Assembly: GCA_021229015.1 (NCBI GenBank)
Contig: CM037789.1
Coordinates: 42,134,926-42,198,925 of the forward strand
Length of the DNA: 64,000 bases
Direction: 5' to 3'
From: Solen grandis
Lineage: Eukaryota > Mollusca > Bivalvia > Adapedonta > Solenidae
The position numbers were made by a program, and so were the translations under genes. This document shows, in pieces, positions 11,420 to 22,640 of this stretch (its first letter is position 1; every line of letters starts with the position of its first letter). The notes below the pieces were generated by a model. That model was not told the DNA's origin. It made no database searches and was given only the letters and a program-made list of their open reading frames with translations.

Positions 11420-12370
11420 ACCAAATATATTGAAAAAAAAGTTGGAACGCTTAATCACGCAAACAAACAAAAAAAAATATCGAGTTCAATATTAAACATT
11501 TTTTTTACAATCAATAAATTATGTAAAATGAAGCGAAACAAGTATCTTCAATGCGACCCAGGTTTGAACCAGTTGGTAAAAATAAAAACAGTATTTCATG
11601 GGCAGCAGTTACGATACAGCTAATACATATACATGTACAAGAAAGTTTTTGACGCAAGCGTCACAGAATCGGGCCGAAGGGTTATTGCTGTTGCATTTCG
11701 CGGGAAAAATTATGCAATGTCCGTTCCGCTGTTCTACTGGTTCTTGCTGCTTGAAATACATTTGGAACAAGCATGTGAAAAGACAACATTTTCAAAAGGT
11801 TCCTATAATGTCGTTCGCACCTTTTGGTTTTCGTACCGGCAATGGAAGATAATACACAGATTTTGAATAGTAATGTGCTGTAATCTGTATAACAACCCGT
11901 GTTCCCATACTCAAATGTTGATATATTTTTAGCAGAAAAAGTGTTAGTATGAAAACATCAATCACGTGTTTACTTGGATTTTGTGTAAGTACAAAATAAC
12001 ACTCCGCTTATAAAACCTTAAACGTTTAACTAAATTTTAGATATCGAAAAGCATAATAATATCTTCAATATCATCATCATTATAGACAATTTCAAAACTT
12101 ATCTATACATATTTTTTTTCCTTTGCAAAATTACACCATGTAAAGACAGGCATGGAGAAACACACAATACTGTTCAACAATTATAAACCGCCAGGAACCG
12201 TTCCGGCTCTTGCTGGCCGGGAATAATTTTGTATCAAAACAGTTATAAAGATTTTATAAAGATAAATTATAGATATTCAAGTATTAAACGGTAAGGAAAA
12301 TTTCTTTTTGAGATATTCCCTGCAACCTTGACCAGCGTTTAGAAACGTTCGGAAATGCATATACACTGCA
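11420..12370. other. no gene seen
   Basis: AT-rich sequence. Short frames at 11598-11866 have no recognisable domain and are not supported as genes. Confidence 0.45.
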
Positions 12371-12378
12371 ATAAATGA

Positions 12379-12715
12379 AACAAGAGCCTAAGTTAGCTAT
12401 TAAATCAATAAGCAAAGCTAGTTGCTAAGATGTTTGTATCATAGTAAAATGCCTGCATACCTTTAACCAAATTTAATTGCACGCAAAAATCTTAACCAAA
12501 ATGTCGAAGTTCAAAAGGAGCCATAATTCATATCAAACTCTAATGTGATGTTTGAGGCCACTGAACACCTTGTAGAGGTTTCAAGTCAATCCCAAACACA
12601 TGTAATTACTGAGATATAAGCATGTAGGTTGCATTTAAAAAAACTTAAACAAGGTATGACGCCGACGTTGCAGCCGACGCCAGTAGAATAGCCAAACAGA
12701 CATAGTACAAAACAA
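12379..12715 (-). mobile_element. small array/hairpin-type element, degenerate
   Basis: On the minus strand it ends ...CTCTTGTTTC, like the Helentron-type elements elsewhere in the window. The other end carries a GC-rich GACGCCGACG..GCCGACGCC block typical of their 5' part. The interior has the codon-like phrases of array units (ACCAAATTTAATTGC, AAGGAGCCATAATTC). Only one unit is present. Confidence 0.45.
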
Positions 12716-12719
12716 AAAC

Positions 12720-14350
12720 AAAATTGTCAGTCAAAAGTATACATTCCACATTCTTTTTAAATACATGAACTTAAAAAATCATTAACAACTAAATTAAAAT
12801 ATCAGTCAGAAAACTTCTAAAAAAGTGAAATATGAAGAATATATCAAATATAATTTCAGAAATTGTTCATATTTGACTTGATTTATAGAGACCGCAATCG
12901 TGATAAACATGATATTTAAACAATCTTTGGTACCATCAATGGCCGAAAACTCTCCATTTTTCACAGAGATACGTCTATTTTATTGCTCAAATCATTTGCA
13001 TATAAATAGAAAAAGCCAAATGATAGTCATATCCTTGAATCAATTTCATTGAGAGCTCGAGGAGAGAGGATTTCGCACGTGTAATATAATGTAAATAATT
13101 TGCTCAGCGCTGAAGAGAGGCGCTTGTCCTTGGGTGATGTATTAAGACATCGGAAACAAACAAAAGATATGAAAGGGATACGATTCTCAGACTTGAGTTT
13201 GGTTATTAATCACACAATTCTACACAGGATATTGAATTACGCGCCCGGGTCTGATAATTCGTACATGGAAAATTAAACACGAAACTATGAGAAACACCGT
13301 TCTGAACAAGAAAACAGGAAAAGGACAAATGGAAAACAACGTATTCTTACCAGCAAGTATATACATATATACATACCTAAGTTTCTATAATTCAATAAAT
13401 TCAGGAAAATACTTTCTGACGGTTATTTATTTATAAGATTAGATAAATTCGTCTGGATATGTATTGAATTACACTATTATTGCGCACTTAAGTTTTTTTT
13501 TACTATTTCTAAATTTCCCTCACAAATAGAAGCAAATAAATGAAATAAAATTAAACCACGCTATGAATGAAAACATGCAAATGCACTTAGAATATTATAC
13601 GCATACATTATTAATATAAGTGATTTACATTTGCGTCTGAAAGTGCGAAATAATGCGCCTCTTCATTTCAATATTTTATAGGTATTCACAGATATCCCAT
13701 GTCGGCTTTCGCTCAAGTGTTTGTATAAAGGCTTCATTTCCTCTTCCATTGCACCAAAACTCATCTAATTAGACGTTTTTAATTAGCACAATACGTCAAT
13801 ATCCTACAAAACATTTCCAACTGCGCAAGGACGCTTAACTGCCCCAGAATGGCCATTCTTTAAGCAAGAATGTGCGTTAATACACTCTCTAAGCGCATTT
13901 AGAAGCACTGCGATGCTGATCAATCTTTCATGAATAACACAAAAAAGCCACTATTGGCTTCCCAATCTGCCACATTGTGGCAGAATTAAATGTAATATCA
14001 ATGATGCCATTTGCAAGTAGTTCACGTAACCTTTAGATCGAGCTTTTATCCCCCTACCCTGCCTCAGGTCAAGGACTCCTAGAAAGCCACGCAACGGGGC
14101 GTTACAAGTAGCATGCAAATTGCCATACAAATAAATGAAAATGAAAAAGAAACGTATTCAATTAATTGATAGATATCCGTCCACAGTGCCTTCACAAAGA
14201 CGATTAGATTTTAATTAAAACTAGTGCTATCACTGAAAGTAACACATGCCCCCCCCCACACACACACACTTTAATTGGGAATATTTATATCCGATCTAAA
14301 TTTATTTATTTATTTTTAACGTTGATTTGGAAACAAGTCCTTACAACTTA
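12720..14350. other. no gene seen
   Basis: AT-rich sequence with a C-run/CA microsatellite at 14250-14271. No exon, RNA or element can be supported. Confidence 0.45.
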
Positions 14351-14359
14351 CACAAATAC

Positions 14360-14492
14360 ATCTCGACAGTTGCAGGGTAGGACCAGTATTTTGCGCCTGG
14401 GAATGTCATGAAAAATTCATGCCCCCGACTGGATTCAAACGCACCTTCGGATCCGCAATCAGGTATTTTACCACTGGACAACGGCGCCTTTA
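14360..14492 (-). mobile_element. tRNA-headed SINE fragment, family C
   Basis: Carries GGACCAGTATTTTGCGCCTG, GCCCCCGACTGGATTCAAAC (decayed B-box complement) and GTATTTTACCACTGGACAAC followed by GGCGCC, co-linear with the copy at 10405. Confidence 0.62.
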
Positions 14493-14621
14493 AATGAGCT
14501 TTTAAATTCACAAGTCATTTGTAGATATCTTTATTTTCATCCGTAAAATATGTTGTTTTGGTGAGTGTATCTTCATAAAGCGACCTCAAACTGATAACAG
14601 GTTACCAAAGTCTTTAAAAAT

Positions 14622-14838
14622 GGCACTGGTATAGCTCTCTTCCTTGGTGCTCAGCATAAAAGAATAGTTTCAAATCTGGTTGGCCCGGTGTCAGGATAAT
14701 GCGACAGGGCGTGGTATCATGCCACGTGTCTACGGCGTGATACTGCAGTGTGGCAGCACTATATCTGTCTTAATTAGACATGGTCTCCAAATGACTGAAA
14801 TGTTGTCGGTGGGACGTTTAACCCAACAAACAAACACA
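14622..14838 (+). mobile_element. SINE, family B, 5' truncated
   Basis: Begins near ACTGGTATAGCTCTCTTCCT. Contains TTGGCCCGGTGTCAGGATAA, CATCATGCCACGTGTCTAC-like sequence, CACTATATCTGTC, and the intact 3' domain ATGACTGAAATGTTGTCGGT then GGGACGTTTAACCC with a CAAACAAA tail. The tRNA head is absent. Confidence 0.75.
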
Positions 14839-14974
14839 TTTCACACATAGTGCTGCCACATTTCGGTATTACAAAATAATTGTCCTTGGCATAAATCACA
14901 ATGAAATAATTTCTATATGATATTGCATAGCTATTACTTGACCATGCAGAGGAATATGGGTATTTTTGATGCAA

Positions 14975-16590
14975 AGGTGGTTCATAAATAATTTTGGATA
15001 AAACATATGCAGGTTTCGGTCATTTTATGGTGTTACAATGATCCATGTAGAAAGCTTTTAGTCCGATACAAAAACCCGTGTAACATACTAATAATCACAC
15101 CAAGCTATCGATCTCAGATACCTCCTTATTATTTATTACACTGTAAAATGACCGAAACCTTATGTCTACTTATCCGCGAGCCATCCACGGACTTTTGCAT
15201 AATTATTTCAATCTATAAATGTGCAAATCTTATTCAAAAAGAAGCAAATCTAAAACAAAAATATTTTATTAAAGTTTGGTATCTGGCAAAAATTAAGTTA
15301 CCCAGGAGATCTGCAGCTCGTTAAACCCTCTTTCACTTGAGACACACACACAAAATGAATTTTATAACAACGCAGAAACAACTATTTTATATTTAATTTG
15401 CAACTCAAGCAAGTGCCATCAGATATTCGATCTTTTGTGTGATTTTTCAGCACCAGTGTTAATCCATTTTCATATGCATATTAACGAGAAAAGAAAGAAT
15501 TAATCATCGATTAAAATGTCATTGAAAGTTTCAATTTCGAATTGTCAGAAATTTCTTCAGATATTAACATGAAATATTCATAATTATCACAGAAAGGAAA
15601 ACAATTACTACCAGAAACACCTGCGTCAGCTTCTTCAAATGGCAATATTTCGCAATAGAGTAAGGCAGTTTTGGAATCTGTATTAAGAAATAATAAGATC
15701 TGATGGTATGATGGACGGGGTTTTCCGGGAACATTAGACCTGTCCAGATGCTGCTTTTTTCATAAAAAAAGTAGGTCAAAGGTCAAAATCAATGTCACAA
15801 GGTCAACTTCATAATGTACAGGTTCATCCTCTTAAGCAACTATTTAAATATTGAAGCAAACCAATGAAGGACGTATAAAAAAAGGTCAACCTGAGACGTG
15901 GCCAGACGATCATCTTAAAAACCCGTCCAAAAACACACCAAGAAATGCTAATTATGATATCGGTTGTGATCACGGAGACGACAACGATGATGACGGTGAT
16001 GATGATGTAGTGGAGACAAAATCCATAGTCGTAATTGCCGAGGTAGTTCCAGAGCAAAAAAAAAAACAAAAAAAAACTTGAAAGAATTCGCTATTACAAC
16101 ATCATGATGCAGACAATTAGAAAGAAAAGTTGAGAAAACAGTCTAGGATCTAAATCATATTTCCCCCTCCCCCCTCCAGAGGAATCCGAATAATAATTCA
16201 ATAACAACTATGAAAATGAAATACACCTCCAATAATAAACCAGCTGCGCTAATGACAACACGCAAATTATTCAAAAATCTGAGAGAATGAACACCAACCC
16301 CTATAATGGGCAACTCTTTGTAATTAAATATCAGCGTTCATTCACATTCATGAACATTCCAAAAATCTGATTTATTATGTAAATAAAACTTGCTTTCTCA
16401 CGAGCCACTGTACAAATCACTGATATGATTTCATGTCGAGTGATTCCAAATGTATGTGACTTAATACAACTGTATCGCCAAACTCGCCATGCGTCTATAG
16501 TGATATCAGCAAAAGACTGTTTACTGTGTGCTGTGCTGATATCAGATGTACTCGATCTGTTTCTGCAGCTTGTGAGCTTTGGTAAAACGC
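14975..16590. other. no gene seen
   Basis: Several short open frames (for example 15007-15324 and 15824-16081) lack splice context, domains or codon structure. A GAT/GAC-rich stretch lies at 15965-16010. Confidence 0.45.
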
Positions 16591-16592
16591 TT

Positions 16593-16705
16593 CGTTTCCG
16601 TGGCGTGTGGCCAAATGGTCACAGCAACCACCTCTAAAGCGGGGGATCGCGGGTTTGAACTACAGCCTCTACATATCCAGAGTCGTAAAAGTGATACTGG
16701 TAGTT
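16593..16705 (+). mobile_element. SINE head fragment, family B-like
   Basis: GTGGCCAAATGGTCACAGCA (A-box-like), GCGGGGGATCGCGGGTTTGA (B-box-like), then AGAGTCGTAAAAGTGATACTGG. 3' part absent. Confidence 0.5.
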
Positions 16706-16736
16706 TCCATGTGGTTCAATGCTCTACTGTAAAATG

Positions 16737-16910
16737 CAGTCAAATCTCTTTACAACAGCGGTGTTTGTTTCAGCAAATTTTGCTGTTATAAAGAAATTGT
16801 CATTGTAAAGAATAGAGACAAAGAAGGATTATGCACTTTAATTTTCTAGATTACTGCTGATATAAAAAAGATGTTGTAAAAATGTATGTTGTTGTAAAGA
16901 GGCGTCACTG
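16737..16910. mobile_element. pogo-like miniature element
   Basis: Inverted ends CAGTCAAATCTCTTTACAAC (left) and, read inward from the right, CAGTGACGCCTCTTTACAAC. TA follows the right end. CAGT(C/G)nAACCTC with TA duplication is the pogo/Tigger signature. 174 bp with no ORF. Confidence 0.7.
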
Positions 16911-17147
16911 TATCAGCCCATGAACGTTTAAATATCCTTTAAAGGCGTTTGAGAGTTCTTTTTTTTCTAGCGGCAGGGATCATTTGGACGCAAGAAAAAT
17001 AAATATGTGCGTCCACTGGGATGCATAAAATTCAGACTTTCATGGTTAATATAATTATGAATACGTAACGAAAACCCGTTTGTCAATTTTGCCAAACACG
17101 TACCATGAGCAGTGACTCCTGCTTTATCGCTGTTTAATGTACGAAAG

Positions 17148-17412
17148 CTGGGTACCAGCGAACCCGCAATCCTGCGAATAGGGTAAAAGCCGGTACGCGG
17201 ACGCTGTAATGCGGTACATCGGTACCTGGAAATCGTCGAAGTCCGGGGGATATAACACTTACCGATAGAAGATTTCAACAAAATTATTCAACCTAACTTT
17301 AAGATATTTGGTTAATTTATCATTTGATTGATATACCCGTAATCACTTTCATTATAATAATTATGCTAAATACGAAGCCGAGTACCGGTGTACCAAGTAC
17401 CGCATACCGGCA
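17148..17412. repeat. inverted clusters of CGGTAC motifs
   Basis: Left cluster 17188-17226 (GCCGGTACGCGG, GCGGTACATCGGTACC) and right cluster 17376-17412 (GTACCGGTGTACC, GTACCGCATACCGGC) are in opposite orientation. They lie just upstream of the hAT-like exon. They could be transposon subterminal repeats. Confidence 0.45.
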
Positions 17413-17473
17413 TTTTCCTCCACCTTCACAAAGCCTAGAGTTATCGTCTGATTCCAAATGCCCAATTTTAGCG

Positions 17474-17647
17474 ATGCCTCCGAAAAAGACAATCTGTGTG
17501 CCTTTAAATGACAGACAGCAAACATTGACAGCGCTTTTCGGTAAAGTAAGCGACAAGGATCCAAATGATAAAAGTAATGAAGCTGAAAATGATGATTCAC
17601 TGTCCCAGCCTAAGAAGTTACGTACATTTCAACAACACTGGCTTAAA
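17474..17647 (+). CDS. N-terminal exon of a hAT/ZNF862-like (TTF-finger) protein, fragment
   Basis: A 58-codon frame from ATG to a donor at 17648 (AAA|GTATTA). The protein starts MPPKKTICVPLNDRQQTLTA and ends KKLRTFQQHWLK. The LR.FQ..WL ending is the sequence that precedes the TTF-type zinc finger in ZNF862/C17orf113-like, hAT-derived proteins, where the next exon carries the finger. RQQTLTALF resembles a PCNA-interacting (PIP) box, which I recall near the N-terminus of several such proteins. No following exon is visible before the SINE at 18021 or after it, so this is a fragment, a very split gene, or a decayed hAT relic. Confidence 0.5.
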
Positions 17648-18020
17648 GTATTATACATGGTAAACATTTTATTTTATAAGGACCCATTAATTTTTGTCAG
17701 GACCCATCATTTCTGAAAATGTGCATCCTTTGGACTCATAAGAAAAAAAGGTAAAATGATCACTGTAGCGGACATATTTTCTTTAAAAAATAATGCATAT
17801 AAGTAGTAAAGACTGTAACTTGAAGATATATGAATTAAAATCACCACGTTCGTTAAAGAGATAAGGATATTGAAAAACATCATTGTTTGCTTAAATTTGT
17901 TGAAAAAATAGGCATTAAAATAGGAAAATTTGTATTTCTTAACACTGTAAGAGCATATTTAAATGATATTGTCCAAATACTTTATCATAATATGTTACTC
18001 ATTATGTATTCCATAGGTTG

Positions 18021-18277
18021 TTGTTGTTGTTGTTGTATTGGGGTTTTCCGTCGCTGCGATAGTATTTCAATCATATAGCGACGTCCAGCTAATTACAGGT
18101 GGAGGAAGACCCCGAGTACACAGAGGTACCCGGGTAGAACCACCGACCTACCGCAAGCCAGCTGGAAGGCTTCCTCACATGAAAAATCCGAAGTCCCTAC
18201 CAGGATTCGAACCCACAGCGGTGAAGGGCTGAGAGATTTGTAGTCCACGACTGTAACCGCTCGGCCACGGCGGCCCC
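18021..18277 (-). mobile_element. tRNA-headed SINE, family A, full length
   Basis: Minus-strand copy with a TTG repeat at its left (3' tail), TATAGCGACGTCCAGCTAAT, CCACCGACCTACCGCAAGCC and the head complement CTCGGCCACGGCGGCC. Target duplication TCCATAGGTTG at 18010-18020 and 18278-18288. Nearly identical to 58858-59001. Confidence 0.9.
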
Positions 18278-18789
18278 TCCATAGGTTGCAGTTGTAATTC
18301 TTTTAAACATGCATTGAGATTAAAGGACCAAAATGTAAGCAAAGATTATTCAAAAACTATGAAATTTTACATGTACTTTTCTTAATATTATTTTTCTTCA
18401 ACGGATAGATTTCCTTTATTTTATTTTTTTCAGAGTCAATCCACTGTTATAAAGGCTGCCTGAAAATGTAAATTCACCCTGTGTTTTTTTTTCTTTCTTT
18501 CTTTCTTTTTTTTTTTTAACTGAAACTAAATTCTTATTGAAATTTAGCCAAATTTGCACGAAAACACTAAAATTTGACTTTTTGGACCTTCAAAATTTTG
18601 CAATTATACTTTTAATGATATTCTTAAAACATAAATTTAAAAATCTGGGCTTTCCTCTACCATTCTACTTAAAATGAATGAAAATTTGAAGAAAAAAAAA
18701 AATCAGTCGTAACCCGGTGAAGCGTCCTGAATTTGACACGTTTGTGAAACTGAAAACAATTAATGATGTGTATTTGTTTGCTTTGCCCT

Positions 18790-19034
18790 AACGCCCCACC
18801 TACACAGCTACCTTACTGCGATATCACGCCGTAGACAGATGACTTGATGTCACACCCAGTCGCATTATCAATGCACAGACCAACAATTCCTGGAACAATC
18901 CTTATGCAGAGCGCAAAACACATGGAAGCTATATCAGTACCATTTTTACGACTTTGTTGTGTCGCGGTCGGGGATCACCATTTCGGAGCGGACGATATAA
19001 CCATCTGGCCTTCGGGACCGGTATCATTTAAGGA

Positions 19035-19035
<1 letters not shown>
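18790..19035 (-). mobile_element. SINE, family B, followed by poly-A
   Basis: Retains TATCACGCCGTAGACAGATG, CACACCCAGTCGCATTATCA, ACTTTGTTGTGTCGCGGTCG and a decayed head up to 19020. A run of about 30 A (19039-19069) follows on the head side, which is unexpected for this orientation and is probably a separate insertion or slippage product. Confidence 0.65.
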
Positions 19036-19075
<40 letters not shown>

Positions 19076-19105
19076 TTTTCGGCTGTAAATGTTTCACGTG
19101 TTCTT

Positions 19106-19604
19106 TAAGGTATACGCCCCATAATACCCATTGATTCCATGCATATAACTTCACGATTTAAGCTTTTAAATATAAAAAAAATGGGAATCTTAGGGTCAAA
19201 TTGACATGTTATAAAGTTCTTTTATGACCACCCGCTCCTTTGATAATTTTGTTGCCATGAATAATCTCCCCTGAAAATTAAAAAAGTGACTTCCTTCATT
19301 TTCCTACGGTTAAGTTTAGATATTTTTCATAAAATTTGAAGCAGAATGATATAATGCATTTTTCTACCGTGAGTTTTTCTTGAAAGTCAAATTCAGTTTT
19401 TCATATGCACAGAAATTGTATATTTCCCGTAGACTTCAATGTTAACTTAAATACAAATTATTCTTCCCTACATGTAATACAACTTGGAAAAAACTCTCGG
19501 TGAAACAATTTTATTGTTGGATGTCTTCAAAATGACAAGGTTTCAGATAAATATTACCATCCAGTGACAAAATATGGAATATAGCTTTTATGGGACGTAT
19601 ACCT
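19106..19604. mobile_element. 499-bp TIR miniature element
   Basis: Ends AGGTATACGCCCCATAATA (left) and the reverse complement of AGGTATACGTCCCATAAAAG (right). No coding capacity. The target duplication is not clear. Confidence 0.65.
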
Positions 19605-19644
19605 GAGGGAACATCAAGAAAATGTCATATCTACATTATGTCTC

Positions 19645-19870
19645 CAAAGAAAGGAGTTAATGGTGCTGACTAACTATTCTTTAATCCCTAACCCTTGTGG
19701 GTTCGAGTACTAGTCTTGTCACTCGAATTTTACATATGAGTAAGCCCTCCAGTTGACTTGCAGCAGGTCGGTTGTTCTACACGGATACCCCTTGTTCACT
19801 TGGGTTCTTCTACTTGTGCTTAGCAAATTCTATCTAAGTACAACTTCCTTGCAGCAAAGCTGATTCAAGT
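19645..19870 (+). mobile_element. SINE, family A, divergent
   Basis: CCCTTGTGGGTTCGAGTACT (B-box region), TTTTACATATGAGTAAGCCC, CTTGCAGCAGGTCGGTTGTT and GTGCTTAGCAAATTC follow the family A order. The 3' domain is lost. Confidence 0.65.
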
Positions 19871-20529
19871 CAGGGTCACATAAAACAGAGAGAAGCGTCT
19901 GACATTACGATAGTAACCAAATCCCAATCTAAATGTCCACTGATAAGAAGACATGGTCGGGTAACGCTCAGCAAGACTAATCTAAATAAGACTCATCAAG
20001 AACAAATCAATGATATCGAGAGTAAAACCAAGTCTTTAGCTTTAACAATTACTGCAGAATTAGTTGGGAAAATGATTGAATCGCGGGATTTGATGTAATT
20101 GCAATGTTATAAAATGGGAAGTGCACAACTATTAACTTAACGATTTTTTTTTCTGTTCGAGCCATGTCTAAGGTTATCAATTTGAATAATTGACAAACCA
20201 AAGATTTCAGGGGAACAAACAATGTCTGACACGTGCCTGTAATGACCCAGCATCCAGAGTAGCAATATACCAGCAAATCATACTGGACTATTATTTGTAT
20301 AAATTACAATGTAATTCAATGTCATTTTTTTCATGAGTATCACATATTAGACCTTTGCTTTAGAAATAAAGAAAGAGGAAAAACATCTTTTTCGCACTTT
20401 GACTTATTCTGTGCATGTGAAGACCACATCATCACCATTTTAATCGTGGTCGTTATTTTCAGCCATTATTTTTTGCCACACCGACCAGGAAAATCTGTTA
20501 TTTTAACTAATATAAATCCATATCGATAG

Positions 20530-20655
20530 TTCCAGGGTTGGGTCAGTAGTTATAGCCTTAGACGGTCGTAGATCATTGTTTACCCCCAGCGGGAGTCGAA
20601 CCTACATCCTTTGTGTCCACAGTCAATTATGTACTTCCACTGGGCCGAGTCGTCA
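20530..20655 (-). mobile_element. tRNA-headed SINE fragment, family C
   Basis: TTGGGTCAGTAGTTATAGCC, CCCCAGCGGGAGTCGAACCT and TACTTCCACTGGGCCGAG are co-linear with the other C copies but diverged. Confidence 0.5.
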
Positions 20656-20659
20656 ATAT

Positions 20660-21085
20660 TGTTATAAGCCTAGCAACAACTGTTTAATAATAATTATCAT
20701 CACTATCATCATCAATGTCTCCTAATGATGATTATTGATATCATTATCAGTTGTTGTTATCATCATCAGCTTATCATCATTCTTATATATAATGACACTG
20801 CTGATGATTTTGTTAAATACAGGAAAAAGACCTTTGAAAACGACGATGAGAACAATAATTATCCTCCACAAAACTAGTAGGAGCGTGCTGTTGTCATGGT
20901 AACGCACACAACATGGCAAAGAAATCTCAATTACAGTGGGGAAAAAAAAGGCTTTTTATATTATCAGTTGACATATTCGAATTCGAAGGATCCAAAATGC
21001 AAAAACTGTTATAAAATATATCTATTTATTCATCCATGCGCGTACAGATACCGCCATCGTGTATCACCGTAACTTAGATCTGAAA
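20660..21085. other. no gene seen; ATC/GAT-rich simple sequence
   Basis: Imperfect TCATCA/GATGAT repeats at 20695-20780. Nothing else is supported. Confidence 0.5.
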
Positions 21086-21090
21086 GTATA

Positions 21091-21327
21091 TATACTCAAA
21101 GGAAAAAAACGCAGGGTAACTAGAATCTGTAGTAGCCAGACTCAAGTTTTTACCTCCTAACCTTGCAATAAACCTCATATGATAGACCCCAGCCATCTCA
21201 TTCTAACGCATTTGTTTGAAAAAAAAAAATCTTTATCAAAATAATTTAAAACGTAATACCGTCATATACTTCCTATCTAAAACTGACAAAAAAGTTTACC
21301 CTGCGTTTCTTTTTCCTTTTAGTATAC
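21091..21327. mobile_element. TA-flanked miniature element with CGCAGGGTAA ends
   Basis: Left end ATACTCAAAGGAAAAAAACG then CAGGGTAA. Right end, read inward, ATACTAAAAGGAAAAAGAAA then CGCAGGGTAA. TA lies outside both ends. 237 bp with no ORF, consistent with a Tc1/mariner-type MITE. Confidence 0.7.
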
Positions 21328-21329
21328 TA

Positions 21330-22490
21330 TCTATATTTATTACATACTAGTGTTATATCACGTCTTGCGTTGATGTCAGCAATTAATGAATGTACCTATA
21401 TATTATACAAAACGACAGCTACAATTTATTAATATCACTATTATCACCATTTTACGTACCATACCATATCAAAATGACCCAATAATTATGAAAAAATAAT
21501 GCACTATGAACACAAGATTTGATATTTAATATTATACCTTCTCCGTTCATTCAACTACTGTTTATATTATATAACATAATATTTCTGACGATTATGACAT
21601 GAATTTTAACTACTGTACTTACCATTGAAACTGCTATGCTTGACCTTTTTATAAAAAACATTTAGTTGTTTACATATGTACTGCCCAACCCGTTACGTCA
21701 TGTATGAGTATATGACACATTGGTTTACTGAATTTTACGTAAATGATAAAATAACGAATGGATTTTTCATTGACGATCAAACTGTCTAGAACCAGTGTTA
21801 CAATAATATACGAGCAAACAGAGGACATCCTGAGCAGACGGCTCCTATTGTAACGGTCTGATCGAGGTCTGATTTGTTTACCAAGTTGTCAAAATTAAGT
21901 AAAATGAAGTAAAAGATTAAATAAAATATCATGACAAATTGTTTAGTATCAATTATACCTTATGGACTTAAAACACTTATGGGTTTGCAAATAAAAGAGC
22001 TATCTATTGTTTATTTACTGTATATTTGTACGAGAAATTAGAAATGTAGTAACGAAGGGAACATCTGATCGTTCGGAAAGACAAAACATTTCAATCATAT
22101 ATTTTCGCCTCAAGTTTTTCTACATACTTTACTTAATTGAGTTAGAAAACACTTAACTAACTTAACCAATAATCAATACCTATTATTAGATCTGTAAGTA
22201 ACGAAAAAAGGATCACAATTCTTGCTGCACAACTGCCATCTAGTTTAGAAGATTCTGCCTCTAGGAAAATACACAGAAATGTCACTTTCCTATGATGTAC
22301 TTCTCGCATTTTTTTTATCTTGCATTTTCTTGCTTTCTCGTATAAAATATATTCACCTGTCTATTCATCTAAGCATCCATGCCTATATTTCTTTTTTTTT
22401 TTCAGAATAGACATTCTGTGTATTTTATGACAGCGTGATGGCCATGTGTAAAACTTTAAGAAAGTTTAACCGTTAACCAGTGGCAGTGGA
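21330..22490. other. no gene seen
   Basis: AT-rich sequence without supported features. Confidence 0.45.
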
Positions 22491-22499
22491 TTGTTTGCT

Positions 22500-22640
22500 A
22501 TATTTCAACGTTCCACGCCGTAGACCTCATCCGGACACCAGGCTTTCCAGTCCAAAAGTTACTTTTCTGGTCGCGACAGGGGATCGAACCGGTGACTCTC
22601 CTGTTACGGGGCGTATTCGTTATGCACAATCGTTTATCTA
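22500..22640 (-). mobile_element. SINE, family B-like, partial
   Basis: TTCCACGCCGTAGACCTCAT, CGGACACCAGGCTTTCCAGT, CTGGTCGCGACAGGGGATCG and AACCGGTGACTCTCCTG resemble the B body and B-box complement. The first part of the head is lost. Confidence 0.5.
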
